Shown one piece after another: positions 46,309 to 56,143 of a stretch of DNA of 64,000 nt. The position numbers and the translations under genes are program-made. The stretch is from the NCBI GenBank assembly GCA_016191085.1, contig JACPPJ010000015.1, positions 28,156 through 92,155 on the forward strand. Direction: 5' to 3'. The notes beneath the pieces were generated by a model. The model searched no databases. It saw only the letters and a program-made list of their open reading frames with translations, and was not told the origin of the DNA. Numbering within the stretch: the first letter of the stretch is position 1; each line of letters begins with the position of its first letter. Source of the DNA: Acidobacteriota bacterium. Its GTDB lineage: Bacteria; Acidobacteriota; Terriglobia; 2-12-FULL-54-10.

Positions 46309-47622
46309 TCAAGACGGCAGCGTCTTGCCTCTGGTCTCTTCCGCCAGCGGCAGCAGCAGCAAGCCGACCAGGAATGCGAGCGAGGTCAGCGCCACAGGCT
46401 TCCCTATGGTCTGATAGTGTGAGACGCCTGCGCCGACCAGGAATGTTGCGCCGGCGGCAATAAACCTGCCTACCGAAGTCGCAAACGCAAAAGCGCTGGC
46501 GCGGCATTCGGTGCGGTACTGCTCGGGCAACCACAGCGTGTACATCGCGAAATTCGCCCCGCCAACTCCCAGGAAAAACAGCGAACCCATGAACCAGTAC
46601 AGCGCGTTCGTCTGCAGATAAAAGAAGTAGCCGAAACCCACGGCAATCGAGATAAACATGAGCACGAAGAACAGTCCCAGCGCGGCTCTGCGCCCGAAGG
46701 TCTCGGCGAGTTTGGGCGTGATGATGCACCCCAGGATGGTGCCAACCGAAAGCAGCATGGTGGCATAAGAGGCCAGCCGCGCACCTTGCACTTGGGTGAA
46801 GCCGTTGTTGGCCGCGAGCTGCGTCACGGACGATGGGACATAAACCGAACCCGCCCAAAGTCCGACCATGGAGATCATCAGCAGAGAAGAATTGATGATG
46901 GTGCGGCGGCGGTACTCGGGCGAGAAGAGGGCCAGAAAGGCGCGGCTCGCCGACCATCGCTCGCCCAATTGCCGCATGCGGTTTTTCCAGCGCTCCGGCT
47001 CGGTCACTCCGTAACGAATGAAGGCGAGCAGCAGCGCGGGCAGACCGCCGAGGATGAACATCGCCCTCCAGCCATAATGCGCGCCTATGGTGTAGTTGGC
47101 GAGCGCCGCGATGAAGAAGCCGAAATAATAACCAGTGTGCATCCACCCCGCGCCGGTTTTTCTGCGGTCCTCGGGCCACTCCTCGGCGACGAACGTGCCG
47201 CCGAGAGTCCACTCGCCGCCGATGCCGATGCCGGCGATCAGCCGGAAGACACCCAAGTGCCAGACCTGCATTGCGAAGGCGCCGAAAAACGTGAACAGCG
47301 AGTAGCAAAGAATCGTCAGCATCAGCGTGCGGACGCGCCCAAAGCGGTCTGCGATGGGCCCCCACAAGAAGGCGAACCCCCACCCGATTAGGAATAGCGC
47401 GAAAAGCAATCCGCCGTAATAGCCGATATTTGCCGGAGTGGCGGCGACTCCGGAGCGAGGTAGAAGTTCACGCAAAGCCGGAACGAGCACCAACGCATAG
47501 ATGAACGAATCCATGCCATCAAGTGTCCAACCGCCCCACGCTGCCCAGAAGCCGCGAATCTGGTTCGGCGTGAGTTTCGTGGCGCCTTTGGCGCCGCTGA
47601 CCGTGTTCGAGACCATGCTCAT
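46309..47622 (-). CDS. MFS transporter (metabolite:proton symporter type)
   Basis: A 437-residue membrane protein with 12 hydrophobic segments. The loop 2-3 signature is [15 protein letters not shown] and [25 protein letters not shown] is typical of the sugar/aromatic-acid/carboxylate branches (MHS/AAHS-like). [12 protein letters not shown] in helix 1 suggests an acid symporter; the substrate is not determined. A long competing frame on the same strand is a shadow. Divergent from the M50 protease gene. Confidence 0.9.
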   Translation of the reverse strand: MSMVSNTVSGAKGATKLTPNQIRGFWAAWGGWTLDGMDSFIYALVLVPALRELLPRSGVAATPANIGYYGGLLFALFLIGWGFAFLWGPIADRFGRVRTLMLTILCYSLFTFFGAFAMQVWHLGVFRLIAGIGIGGEWTLGGTFVAEEWPEDRRKTGAGWMHTGYYFGFFIAALANYTIGAHYGWRAMFILGGLPALLLAFIRYGVTEPERWKNRMRQLGERWSASRAFLALFSPEYRRRTIINSSLLMISMVGLWAGSVYVPSSVTQLAANNGFTQVQGARLASYATMLLSVGTILGCIITPKLAETFGRRAALGLFFVLMFISIAVGFGYFFYLQTNALYWFMGSLFFLGVGGANFAMYTLWLPEQYRTECRASAFAFATSVGRFIAAGATFLVGAGVSHYQTIGKPVALTSLAFLVGLLLLPLAEETRGKTLPS

Positions 47623-47812
47623 ATTGATTCCGATTCCGGATCACAGATTACGGACAAGTATTTACGCGAGGACCAATGTTACTACACGGCCCCTACGATT
47701 GTGCTCACAATATTGCCCTCTTTATACGACATGTAACGAATAGATTATGGCGTGCGCATCGGGTGGCCCCGGCCAGCGACGGCTTTGGTGTAAACTGGGG
47801 GTGAAGGCAATA

Positions 47813-48751
47813 ATGGAACCGCCACGGCTTGATTCAACACAACCAACCTTTATCAATTCGCAGACGAGTGCTCAAGTCGCACCGTACAACGGAAGCGCCC
47901 TTGCGGATCGGGTATTTGTGCCGCCGCCGCCTGCGATGCCACGCCAGCGTGTTCGGCTGCATCTCGGATTGTACCTACTGACCGTCGCGAGCACTATCTA
48001 CGTCGGCAAAATCCTTTTTGGGAGCTACAGTGCCGGCGCTTTGTTTTCGTTTGGGCTTCTCGCGATCCTGACGGCGCACGAGTTCGGTCATTATTTCACG
48101 CTTCACTATTACGGAGTCCCGGCCAGCCTTCCGTATTTCATACCCATGCCGTTTTCACCGTTCGGAACTTTCGGCGCAGTCATCCGCATGTCCCCAGAGA
48201 TTCCCCATCGGCGTGCCCTGTTTGATATTGCGGCTGCGGGACCACTGGCCGGAATCATTCTTGCCATACCCTTAACGTATATCGGGATTGTAGAATCATC
48301 TGTAGCTGCTTCAAATCCGGATGACGCGTTATTTGTCATCTCAGCGCCATTTTTGTTCCGCGGTTTGAAGTGGTTGGCACTAGGTTCCTCGGCCAGCGGT
48401 CTGGGATTGGCGCTGCACCCTCTGGCTTACGCCGGGTGGGCAGGAATGTTTGTAACGGCGCTGAACCTGATGCCCGTGGGGCAGCTCGATGGCGGCCACG
48501 TCAGCTATGCTCTGTTTGGTTCCCGGGGGCGATTGATCGCGCGTGCGATGTTCTTTGGATTGGGTCTTTACTCCATCGTGACACACAACGCGCAATGGGT
48601 AATCCTCCTGATGTTGCTGCTGCTAATGGGTATTCAGCATCCACGAACGCGAGACGACGGCTACGCGCTCGGTCCTACACGGCAGATGATCGGCGCACTT
48701 CTCGCCCTCATCTTTGTAAGCTGTTTCAGCCTGGTACCGTTTGTTCAGTGA
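47813..48751 (+). CDS. M50 (site-2) family zinc metalloprotease
   Basis: A 312-residue membrane protease from the ATG at 47813. Zinc ligands HEFGH are at residues 89-93 and the second motif NLMPVGQLDGGH at 218-229, both within hydrophobic segments, so it is an intramembrane protease. The N-terminal 45 residues are proline-rich and cytoplasmic. No PDZ domain. The substrate could be an anti-sigma factor or another membrane regulator, but nothing adjacent shows which. rsmD follows after 43 bases. Confidence 0.9.
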   Translation: MEPPRLDSTQPTFINSQTSAQVAPYNGSALADRVFVPPPPAMPRQRVRLHLGLYLLTVASTIYVGKILFGSYSAGALFSFGLLAILTAHEFGHYFTLHYYGVPASLPYFIPMPFSPFGTFGAVIRMSPEIPHRRALFDIAAAGPLAGIILAIPLTYIGIVESSVAASNPDDALFVISAPFLFRGLKWLALGSSASGLGLALHPLAYAGWAGMFVTALNLMPVGQLDGGHVSYALFGSRGRLIARAMFFGLGLYSIVTHNAQWVILLMLLLLMGIQHPRTRDDGYALGPTRQMIGALLALIFVSCFSLVPFVQ

Positions 48752-48794
48752 TTTCCAGCGTGTACTCGCTCGACTCGGATAACCCGCTCGACTC

Positions 48795-49376
48795 ATGCGA
48801 ATCATCGCCGGCCTCTACCGCGGGCGCAGGCTCAAGACCTTGCCTGGCCTCCAACTACGCCCCACACCCGATCGCCTCAGACAGTCGCTCTTCGATATAC
48901 TGGGCGCTTCTATCCAGGATTCCGTTTTCATTGACGTATACGCGGGCAGCGGAGCCGTCGGCATTGAGACGATCAGCCGCGGCGCCCGGCGAGTTTTCTT
49001 CGTCGAGGAAAATGTCGCCGCCTGTCGCATCATTCATGGGAATCTAACTTCGCTGGGCGTGGCAGGCCAGGCGGAGGTGCTCTGCTCGGACGCCATCAGC
49101 GCATTGCGGGCGCTTGATACGCGCGGCATCCAGGCCGACTTTTGCTTCCTGGATCCGCCCTATGAGGCGCGCCAACAGTACGTGAAGAGCATCCGTATCA
49201 TTGCCGCTGGGCATCTCGTGAAGCCAGCGGGACTGGTGATCGTGCAACACAGCAAGCGCGAGTCGTTGGACGATCGCGCAGAGCGGTTGAGGCGTTTTCG
49301 AGTCCTGGCCCAAGGATCAAACGCGCTCAGCTTCTACCGGTTTGAGGATAGTACGCGGCAATCAGAGGAAGAATGA
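48795..49376 (+). CDS. rsmD: 16S rRNA (guanine(966)-N(2))-methyltransferase
   Basis: A 193-residue SAM-dependent methyltransferase that modifies G966 of 16S r[17 protein letters not shown] at the N-terminus is family-specific, [12 protein letters not shown] is the SAM-binding motif I, and FLDPPYE the catalytic NPPY-type motif. Length is normal. It follows the M50 protease gene and is followed by rpiB after about 100 bases. Confidence 0.94.
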   Translation: MRIIAGLYRGRRLKTLPGLQLRPTPDRLRQSLFDILGASIQDSVFIDVYAGSGAVGIETISRGARRVFFVEENVAACRIIHGNLTSLGVAGQAEVLCSDAISALRALDTRGIQADFCFLDPPYEARQQYVKSIRIIAAGHLVKPAGLVIVQHSKRESLDDRAERLRRFRVLAQGSNALSFYRFEDSTRQSEEE

Positions 49377-49479
49377 AAACCCGCTGCAAATAATTACCAG
49401 CTTCAACAAACAGCCTCGTCCGGTGCGCGCAGTTGTACAATTAAGTATCCCGAGAGTTGAAGCGCCTGGAGTGGATCAC

Positions 49480-49971
49480 ATGCGGGTTGCCATCGGTTGC
49501 GATCATGCCGGATTCGAGTTGAAGGAAGCGTTAGCGGCGCGCCTGCGCAAGGCTGGATATTCTTTGCTCGACGAGGGGACGAACAGCACGGACCCGGTGG
49601 ATTATCCCGACTACGCCGAAGCAGTCGGTAACGCGGTGCGCAGCGGAAGAGCCGAGCGTGGTATCCTCGTTTGCGGCAGCGGCGTGGGAGCTTCCATTGC
49701 TGCCAACAAGCTTCCCGGCATTCGAGGCGGTCTCTGCCACGATACCTACTCCGCGCATCAGGGCGTCGAGCATGACGACATGAATGTGCTGATCCTGGGC
49801 TCGCGAGTGATCGGGCCGGAACTGGCCCTGGAGCTTGCGGAAACCTTCCTCAAAGCGCGTTTTTCTAACGAGAACCGACACCTAATCCGGCTCGAGAAGG
49901 TGAAGCGGTTAGAGTCACGTTATCTGAACATAGAATCAGGCACCCTCGGCGAGGCCCGACATGAAAAGTAA
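49480..49971 (+). CDS. rpiB: Ribose-5-phosphate isomerase B (copy 2)
   Basis: A 163-residue Rpi[28 protein letters not shown] and [22 protein letters not shown] are intact. Start at 49480 has GGAG about 8 bases upstream; the frame is open further upstream but lacks a better start. It heads the pentose phosphate cluster, 59 bases before the transaldolase-isomerase fusion. Paralogue of 24398-24877. Confidence 0.93.
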   Translation: MRVAIGCDHAGFELKEALAARLRKAGYSLLDEGTNSTDPVDYPDYAEAVGNAVRSGRAERGILVCGSGVGASIAANKLPGIRGGLCHDTYSAHQGVEHDDMNVLILGSRVIGPELALELAETFLKARFSNENRHLIRLEKVKRLESRYLNIESGTLGEARHEK

Positions 49972-50030
49972 CTTTGGCCTCGTAGCCCCATTTCATTTCA
50001 TCCCGGCTCTGCGGGATTGGGGAGAACCAG

Positions 50031-52838
50031 ATGGCAACGCAGCGGGCATCTAGGGTCGAAGGAAATCCTCTTCGCGAATTGCAAGCTTACGGCCAGTCCC
50101 TCTGGCTGGATTACATCCGGCGAAATCTGATCACCAGCGGCGAACTCAAGCGGCTGGTGGAACAAGACGGCCTCAGCGGAATTACAAGCAATCCTACAAT
50201 TTTCGAGAAGGCTATTGCAGGAAGCACGGATTACGACGCTGCGCTACGCGTCTTGCTTGCTGCCGATCCGAGCATGGAGGCGCAGACGCTCTACGAAAAG
50301 CTTGCAATTGAGGATCTGCAGATGGTCGCCGATATTCTGCGGCCGGTGTATGAGCGCAGCGAGGGCACCCACGGATTCGTCAGCATCGAGTGCTCTCCGC
50401 AGCTGGCTTACGACACGCAGGCAACCATATCCGAGGCGCGCCGGCTCCATAAAGCGCTCGACAGGCTAAATGTGATGGTGAAAGTCCCTGCCACGGCGCA
50501 AGGCTTCCCCGCAATCGAAGCGCTGATCGGAGAGGGCATCAACGTGAATATCACATTGATGTTCACGCTCGAACACTATGAGGCTGTTGTAGGCGCGTAT
50601 CTACGCGGGTTGGAGCGCAACCCCCACCCCAGTCGCGTGAGCTCGGTCGCATCGTTCTTCGTCAGCCGAGTGGATACGATGGTGGACCGCGCGCTGGAAG
50701 CAATCGGCACGCCTGAAGCGGTGGCCCTGCGCGGAAAAGCCGCTGTTGCCAACGCCAAACGCGTGTACCGCCGATTCCAGGATATTTTCAGCAGCACGCG
50801 ATTTACGGCTCTGCGGGAGCGCGGCGCCAGAGTTCAAAAGCCGCTCTGGGCGAGTACCGGCACCAAGAATCCAGCGTACTCGGATGTAATGTACGTGGAG
50901 GAGTTAATCGGCCGCGACACGGTCACGACTGTCCCGCCGTCCACACTCGAGGCATTTCGCGATCACGGCCATGTATCGGCCTCCGCGGAACGCGATGAGC
51001 AAGTAGCCGAGGTCGTCCTTGCACGGCTCGGTTCGTTAGGCATTGATTTGAACTCGATCGGCGATCAGCTTGTGAAAGATGGCGTGGAACAATTTTCGAA
51101 ATCGCTGGACGGACTGCTTTCCGCGCTCGACAAAAAGCGGACCGCGATGCTCGCCGGCGAAGTGGACCGCCAGAGCATGCGGCTGGGAGCTGTTCAAGTG
51201 GATGTGGAAAAGCGTCTGGCCGTGTGGGAGCAGACCTGCTTTTCCCGGTCGCTCTGGGCGAAAGATTACCGCCTGTGGTCCGCGCAACCGGTCCCGGAGC
51301 TAACGGATCGCCTCGGCTGGCTGACATTGCCGGAGTTGATGCAAGAGCATGCCGACGACCTCATGAGTTTTGCGCGCGAGGTTCGGGATGAAGGCTTTCA
51401 GCATGTGGTACTCATGGGCATGGGCGGCTCTAGCCTCACTCCTGAGGTGTTCCAGCGCACGCTCGGCAGTGCCCCGGGATTCCCCGAATTGATCGTGCTC
51501 GACAGCACACACCCTGAAGCCGTACGAGAGACGGAGCGCCGGATCAATGTGGGGCGAACGCTATTCCTCGTCTCCAGTAAGTCGGGAACAACGCTCGAGA
51601 TGCTTTCGCTCTTCCGGTATTTTTGGCAGCGTGCATCAGAACAAGCGGGCTCACCGGGCCGTCAGTTTGTGGCCATCACGGATCTAGGTACGCCACTCGA
51701 GAAGCTGGCGCATGAGCGCGGATTCCGGCGCTGCTTTCTCGCCGTGACCGATGTCGGGGGCCGCTACTCCGCGCTCACGGTGTTTGGACTTGTTCCTGCC
51801 GCACTGATCGGCGCGGACGTGCATGACCTGCTCGATCGCGCCTGGACCATGGCGGAAGCATGCGCGTCTTGCGTGAAAATGGCAGAGAATCCCGGTCTCA
51901 GCCTGGGAGCCGCGTTAGGAGAACTGGCGCTCGCCGGTTATGACAAAGTCACTTTCCTGCCCTCGCCCAAGCTCGATTCGTTCCCGGCCTGGGCCGAACA
52001 GCTCATTGCAGAAAGCACCGGAAAGAATGGCAAGGGTATCATTCCCATAGCAGACGAACCTTTGGGCAAGCCCGACAGCTATAGCACCGATCGTGTATTC
52101 GTTCACTTGCTTGCTCCCGGCGCGAGTGAGGCTGAAGAGGCTCGCTTCCACAGACTGGAAGCCGCTGGACTCCCGCTGATTCACCTGCGCATGTCGGAGA
52201 TGGGAGATTTGGCGCGAGAGTTCTTCCGTTGGGAGATCGCTATCGCAGCGGCGGGCGCGGTACTAGGCATTCATCCATTCGATCAGCCGGACGTAGAGCT
52301 TGCAAAACAGCTCGCCCGCAAAGTCATGTCACAAAGAAAACCCGGCGAGAGCGTCGTTGATTCTGGCATGGTTGTTGATGATACTGACAAACTCACTGCC
52401 TCGCTGAAGAACTGGTTCAGCGCCGCAGGGCCGCACAGTTACGTCGGCATACAGGCTTATCTGCCTCCTTCGGCTGACAACACGGCCTCACTGCAAGAGC
52501 TGCGAGTCCTGATTCGCGATCACACCAGATTGGCAACGACGCTTGGTTACGGGCCGAGGTTTTTGCACTCTACCGGCCAGCTTCACAAGGGCGGGCCGAA
52601 TACTGGTATCTTCCTGCAACTGATCGATGAGCCGGCCACAGACGTGGCTGTACCCGAAGCTGACTACACCTTTGGCTCTCTCATCCGCGCGCAAGCTTTG
52701 GGTGATTACCAGGCGCTACAGGAGGGTGGCCGCCATGTGCTGCGCATCAACTTGGGACGCGACGTCAGCAGCGGAATCGCTGGGCTTCATAAAGCAGTCG
52801 AGGAGGTACTACGTACATTCCCCGTCAGGAAATCGTGA
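50031..52838 (+). CDS. tal-pgi: Bifunctional transaldolase / glucose-6-phosphate isomerase
   Basis: A 935-residue fusion. Residues about 10-370 are transaldolase: GLSGITSNPTIFEKAI, the Schiff-base Lys in VMVKVPATAQG, and LWASTGTKNPAYSD. Residues about 400-930 are a phosphoglucose isomerase: MGMGGSSLTPEV, VSSKSGTTLEML, and the C-terminal GYGPRFLHSTGQLHKGG. The fusion links fructose-6-phosphate produced by the first half to the isomerase that returns it to glucose-6-phosphate, which zwf in the same cluster oxidises. Such fusions are known in several phyla including Acidobacteria. Confidence 0.95.
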   Translation: MATQRASRVEGNPLRELQAYGQSLWLDYIRRNLITSGELKRLVEQDGLSGITSNPTIFEKAIAGSTDYDAALRVLLAADPSMEAQTLYEKLAIEDLQMVADILRPVYERSEGTHGFVSIECSPQLAYDTQATISEARRLHKALDRLNVMVKVPATAQGFPAIEALIGEGINVNITLMFTLEHYEAVVGAYLRGLERNPHPSRVSSVASFFVSRVDTMVDRALEAIGTPEAVALRGKAAVANAKRVYRRFQDIFSSTRFTALRERGARVQKPLWASTGTKNPAYSDVMYVEELIGRDTVTTVPPSTLEAFRDHGHVSASAERDEQVAEVVLARLGSLGIDLNSIGDQLVKDGVEQFSKSLDGLLSALDKKRTAMLAGEVDRQSMRLGAVQVDVEKRLAVWEQTCFSRSLWAKDYRLWSAQPVPELTDRLGWLTLPELMQEHADDLMSFAREVRDEGFQHVVLMGMGGSSLTPEVFQRTLGSAPGFPELIVLDSTHPEAVRETERRINVGRTLFLVSSKSGTTLEMLSLFRYFWQRASEQAGSPGRQFVAITDLGTPLEKLAHERGFRRCFLAVTDVGGRYSALTVFGLVPAALIGADVHDLLDRAWTMAEACASCVKMAENPGLSLGAALGELALAGYDKVTFLPSPKLDSFPAWAEQLIAESTGKNGKGIIPIADEPLGKPDSYSTDRVFVHLLAPGASEAEEARFHRLEAAGLPLIHLRMSEMGDLAREFFRWEIAIAAAGAVLGIHPFDQPDVELAKQLARKVMSQRKPGESVVDSGMVVDDTDKLTASLKNWFSAAGPHSYVGIQAYLPPSADNTASLQELRVLIRDHTRLATTLGYGPRFLHSTGQLHKGGPNTGIFLQLIDEPATDVAVPEADYTFGSLIRAQALGDYQALQEGGRHVLRINLGRDVSSGIAGLHKAVEEVLRTFPVRKS

Positions 52839-52888
52839 CGGGACGCCCAGGCGGGTTTACGAGTTTCAATTTGTTTGAGCCAAAGGGA

Positions 52889-53080
52889 GGTAGTGACTCA
52901 GTTTGAATCGCCGGCAACTCGTTTGTGGAAGGGCACGGCTTCAGCCGTGCCGAAAGGCTAACAATCAATGCGGCTTTAGCCGCCGAGGTTTGCACCTCAG
53001 GCGCTAGAGCGCCGCGCTAATGACAGTCGCACCGGCACGACTGAAGTCGTGCCCTTTCGATTTTAAACTGAGTCACTACC
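52889..53080. mobile_element. 192-bp MITE-like element with near-perfect 8-bp target duplication (copy 5)
   Basis: Terminal inverted repeats GGTAGTGACTCAGTTT at 52889 and its complement ending at 53080 are identical over 16 bases. Flanking octamers CAAAGGGA (52881-52888) and CAAAGGAA (53081-53088) match at 7 of 8 positions, a target duplication with one change. The inside is the best-preserved three-hairpin core (hairpins about 52923-52943 and 53034-53054). It interrupts the pentose phosphate cluster. The right duplicate supplies the ribosome-binding site of the next gene. Confidence 0.85.
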
Positions 53081-53094
53081 CAAAGGAACGGGCA

Positions 53095-53718
53095 TTGACT
53101 GCTCATAGCGGCTCCACGACTACCGCTCTCTTCTGTGACATCGGCGGCGTCTTCCTCAGCAATGCGTGGGACCGAAATTCACGCGCCCAAGCTGTCCAGA
53201 CTTTCGCATTAGAGCGCGTGGCATTTGACCGCCTCCACAATACCGTAATCAGCGCGTTCGAAACAGGACAGATGTCTCTCGATGAATACCTGGATCGAAC
53301 TGTGTTCTATAAGCCGCGCGCATTTACGAAGGACGAGTTTAAGCAGTTCATTTACGCCCAGTCGCGGCCATGCGAAGAGGCTTTGGAACTGCTCGCGTCG
53401 CTCGCAGCGAAGAAGCAATACGTCATCGGCGCCATCAACAATGAATCCCGTGATTTGAATCGCTACCGCATTGATCGCTTTGACCTGTACAAGTACTTTG
53501 CCGTGTTCTTCAGTTCGTGTTATTTGGGTGTGAGGAAACCAGACGAACGAATTTATCACCTGGCCCTGGAGATGACGGGGCGATTCCCCGGCGAATCAGT
53601 TTTTATCGATGATCGTGAGGAAAACGTGCGAGGCGCGCGCGGCGTTGGCATGCATGCAGTGCAGTATAAAGATGGCGCTCAGCTCCGCACGGAGCTGCAG
53701 CGCCTCGGAGTGTGTTGA
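53095..53718 (+). CDS. HAD-superfamily hydrolase
   Basis: A 207-residue protein from a TTG start at 53095, chosen because AAAGGA (53082-53087) lies 7 bases upstream; longer frames run back into the mobile element. HAD motif I is FCDIGGVFL with the nucleophile Asp, motif II-like GAINNES, motif III LGVRKPDERIY, motif IV VFIDDREENVRGA. The pattern is close to the YihX-type sugar-phosphate phosphatases. Its place in the pentose phosphate cluster suggests a sugar phosphate substrate, but this is inference. Confidence 0.8.
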   Translation: MTAHSGSTTTALFCDIGGVFLSNAWDRNSRAQAVQTFALERVAFDRLHNTVISAFETGQMSLDEYLDRTVFYKPRAFTKDEFKQFIYAQSRPCEEALELLASLAAKKQYVIGAINNESRDLNRYRIDRFDLYKYFAVFFSSCYLGVRKPDERIYHLALEMTGRFPGESVFIDDREENVRGARGVGMHAVQYKDGAQLRTELQRLGVC

Positions 53719-53777
53719 GAGATCAACGCGTACGCAACGGCGCGTTTCTAGCTCCCGGGACGCAGGAGGATGAACCT

Positions 53778-54686
53778 TTGCAATTAGGCATGGTAGGACT
53801 TGGACGCATGGGCGCGAACATGACGGAGCGACTGCTCCGGGCCGACCACACGATTGTATGTTTCGACCGCCGTCCTGGCGCGGTGAAAAACGCTGTCGCC
53901 CGTGGAGCGCAAGGCGTTGACTCGCTCGCGGCGCTCGTCGGGAAGTTGTCGCCTGCGCGCGCGGTCTGGCTGATGGTTCCCGCAGGTAATCCGGTAGACG
54001 ACACCATCGGTGAGTTGCTGCCGCTGCTCACTCCTGGAGATATAGTCGTGGACGGCGGTAACTCTAATTACAAGGAGACGCTGCGCCGGGCAGCACTCTT
54101 GCGCGAGCGCCGGCTGCACCTTGTGGACTGCGGGACCAGCGGAGGTATTTGGGGTCTGAACGAGGGCTACAGTCTGATGGTCGGCGGCGACCCTGACGCC
54201 GTGGAAAGACTTCGTCCAATATTTGAAGCGCTCGCGCCTGCGCCGGATAGAGGGTGGGGGTATGTCGGACCGAGCGGCGCGGGACACTTCGTGAAGATGG
54301 TCCACAATGGCATAGAGTACGGCCTGATGCAGGCTTATGCCGAAGGCTTTGCAATTATGCAGAGCAAGACTGATTTTCAGTTCGATCTCACACAAATTTC
54401 GAACATCTGGCGCGAGGGCAGTGTGGTGCGTTCCTGGTTGCTGGACCTGATCGCGGGTGCGCTGGAACAAAATCCCACCTTGCGTGGAATTCAGCCTTAT
54501 GTGGCAGATTCCGGTGAGGGCCGTTGGACAGTGGCTGAGGCTATTGACTCGGATGTTCCAGCTCCAGTGATCACGCTGGCGTTGCTCGAACGGCTTCGTT
54601 CGCGCCAGAGAGATTCCTTCTCGGACAAGCTGCTGGCGGTCATGCGGAGCGAATTCGGAGGACACGCGGTCAAACACGAGGAATAG
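53778..54686 (+). CDS. gnd: 6-phosphogluconate dehydrogenase, decarboxylating (short form)
   Basis: A 302-residue enzyme oxidising 6-phosphogluconate to ribulose-5-phosphate and CO2. MQLGMVGLGRMGANM gives the nucleotide-binding site, DGGNSNYKETLRRA and the catalytic segment GHFVKMVHNGIEYGLMQAYAEG follow. It belongs to the short, about 300-residue GntZ/YqeC-like class, often NAD-dependent. The TTG start at 53778 is fixed by AGGAGG at 53764-53769; the product then begins as in relatives. zwf starts 2 bases after its stop. Confidence 0.94.
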   Translation: MQLGMVGLGRMGANMTERLLRADHTIVCFDRRPGAVKNAVARGAQGVDSLAALVGKLSPARAVWLMVPAGNPVDDTIGELLPLLTPGDIVVDGGNSNYKETLRRAALLRERRLHLVDCGTSGGIWGLNEGYSLMVGGDPDAVERLRPIFEALAPAPDRGWGYVGPSGAGHFVKMVHNGIEYGLMQAYAEGFAIMQSKTDFQFDLTQISNIWREGSVVRSWLLDLIAGALEQNPTLRGIQPYVADSGEGRWTVAEAIDSDVPAPVITLALLERLRSRQRDSFSDKLLAVMRSEFGGHAVKHEE

Positions 54687-54688
54687 TT

Positions 54689-56143
54689 ATGACGAAGGCT
54701 GCCGTTGATCCCTGTATATTCGTGATTCTGGGCGCCAGCGGAGACCTGACGCGTCGAAAGCTATTGCCAGCCCTGTTGCGGCTCAACGCGAAAGGCATGG
54801 CGCCGGATAAACTGATCGTGCTAGGAACGGCTCGAACAGCCGATTTCGACGACGCAGCGTTTCGTGCTGACGCCCGCCGCTCGCTCCAATCCGCGGGTAT
54901 GTCGTCGGAAGAAATGTCGCACTGGTGCGACGAGTGCCTGCATTTTCTTCAGATGAGCAAAGGCGACAGCGACGATTACCGCAGGCTCGCCACGTGCATC
55001 GAGCAACTGGAGCGCGAACATGGCACCCCAGCCAACAGAGCGTTTTATCTCGCGCTGCCCCCGCGCGCCTTCCCTTCCGCCATCGAGGGCTTGGGTGAAG
55101 CCGGCCTGAACCGCAGCTCGGGCTGGACACGCCTTGTAATCGAGAAACCATTTGGCCGCGACTTGAAATCCGCTCAGGAGCTAAATGCGTTGGTGCATCG
55201 GTATTACAACGAAGCGCAGGTCTACCGCATTGACCATTATCTCGGCAAAGAGACAGTTCAGAACCTGCTGGTATTCCGGTTCGCGAACCCCATCTTCGAA
55301 ACCATCTGGAACCGCGATCGTGTGGAAAGCGTTCAGATCACCGTGGCGGAAACAGTAGGGATCGAGGGGCGCGCGGGCTACTACGAAGAATCCGGCGTTT
55401 TGCGCGATATGGTCCAGAATCACTTGACGCAGTTGCTCGCCGTTGTTGCCATGGAGGTGCCCAGCGCGTTTAAAGCCAACGCCATCCGAAACGAAAAAAT
55501 GAAGGTGCTGGATTCCATCTCCCCCATACATCCGAATGATGCTGTGTTCGGACAATACATTGAAGGCATGGTTGACGGCATTCCTGTTCCCGCTTACCGA
55601 CAGGAACCAAAGGTGCGGCCTGATTCACAAACAGCGACGTATGCCGCATTGCGTCTGGAGATTGCGAACTGGCGGTGGCAAGGCGTGCCATTCCTCCTCC
55701 GGACGGGTAAGCGGCTCGCTAAGCGAATAACTCAGATTGCAGTAAGCTTCCGATGCCCGCCTGTTGCACTGTTCCGGCCTAACCCCTGCCCGGAGATTCA
55801 GCCCAATGTTCTGGTCATTACGATCCAACCTGACGAGGGTTTCGATTTGAGCTTCGAGGTAAAGGTCCCCGGCGACATGCGATTGCAGAGGCAATCGTTG
55901 GATTTTCGATATGGTGAGGTATTTTCAGACATTCCCGAAGCTTACGAAACACTGCTGTTGGACATCGTCACAGGGGACCAGACGTTGTTCGTGCGAGCGG
56001 ACCTGGTCGAGACGTCGTGGCACTTGTATTCGCACCTGCTGGAAAATCCTCCAGGGTTGCACTTGTATACCAGCGGGACATGGGGACCCTCGGCGGCCGA
56101 CGCGCTGATCAAGAAACACGGAACCAAGTGGCTGCCGGAATGA
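54689..56143 (+). CDS. zwf: Glucose-6-phosphate 1-dehydrogenase
   Basis: A 484-residue enzyme, first step of the oxidative pentose phosphate pathway. GASGDLTRRKLLPALL is the NADP-binding motif and RIDHYLGKETVQN the substrate-binding and catalytic signature; LGKETVQNLLVFRFAN and the C-terminal domain are intact. Start is 2 bases after gnd, and its stop overlaps the start of pgl (ATGA), so the three are translated in a chain. Confidence 0.96.
   Translation: MTKAAVDPCIFVILGASGDLTRRKLLPALLRLNAKGMAPDKLIVLGTARTADFDDAAFRADARRSLQSAGMSSEEMSHWCDECLHFLQMSKGDSDDYRRLATCIEQLEREHGTPANRAFYLALPPRAFPSAIEGLGEAGLNRSSGWTRLVIEKPFGRDLKSAQELNALVHRYYNEAQVYRIDHYLGKETVQNLLVFRFANPIFETIWNRDRVESVQITVAETVGIEGRAGYYEESGVLRDMVQNHLTQLLAVVAMEVPSAFKANAIRNEKMKVLDSISPIHPNDAVFGQYIEGMVDGIPVPAYRQEPKVRPDSQTATYAALRLEIANWRWQGVPFLLRTGKRLAKRITQIAVSFRCPPVALFRPNPCPEIQPNVLVITIQPDEGFDLSFEVKVPGDMRLQRQSLDFRYGEVFSDIPEAYETLLLDIVTGDQTLFVRADLVETSWHLYSHLLENPPGLHLYTSGTWGPSAADALIKKHGTKWLPE

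Noticed and set aside
46169..47383. 404-codon frame on the minus strand
   Set aside because: It is an arginine-rich shadow of the MFS transporter gene in another frame.
53020..53094. Upstream extension of the HAD gene
   Set aside because: These codons lie in the mobile element; the TTG at 53095 with AAAGGA is a better start.
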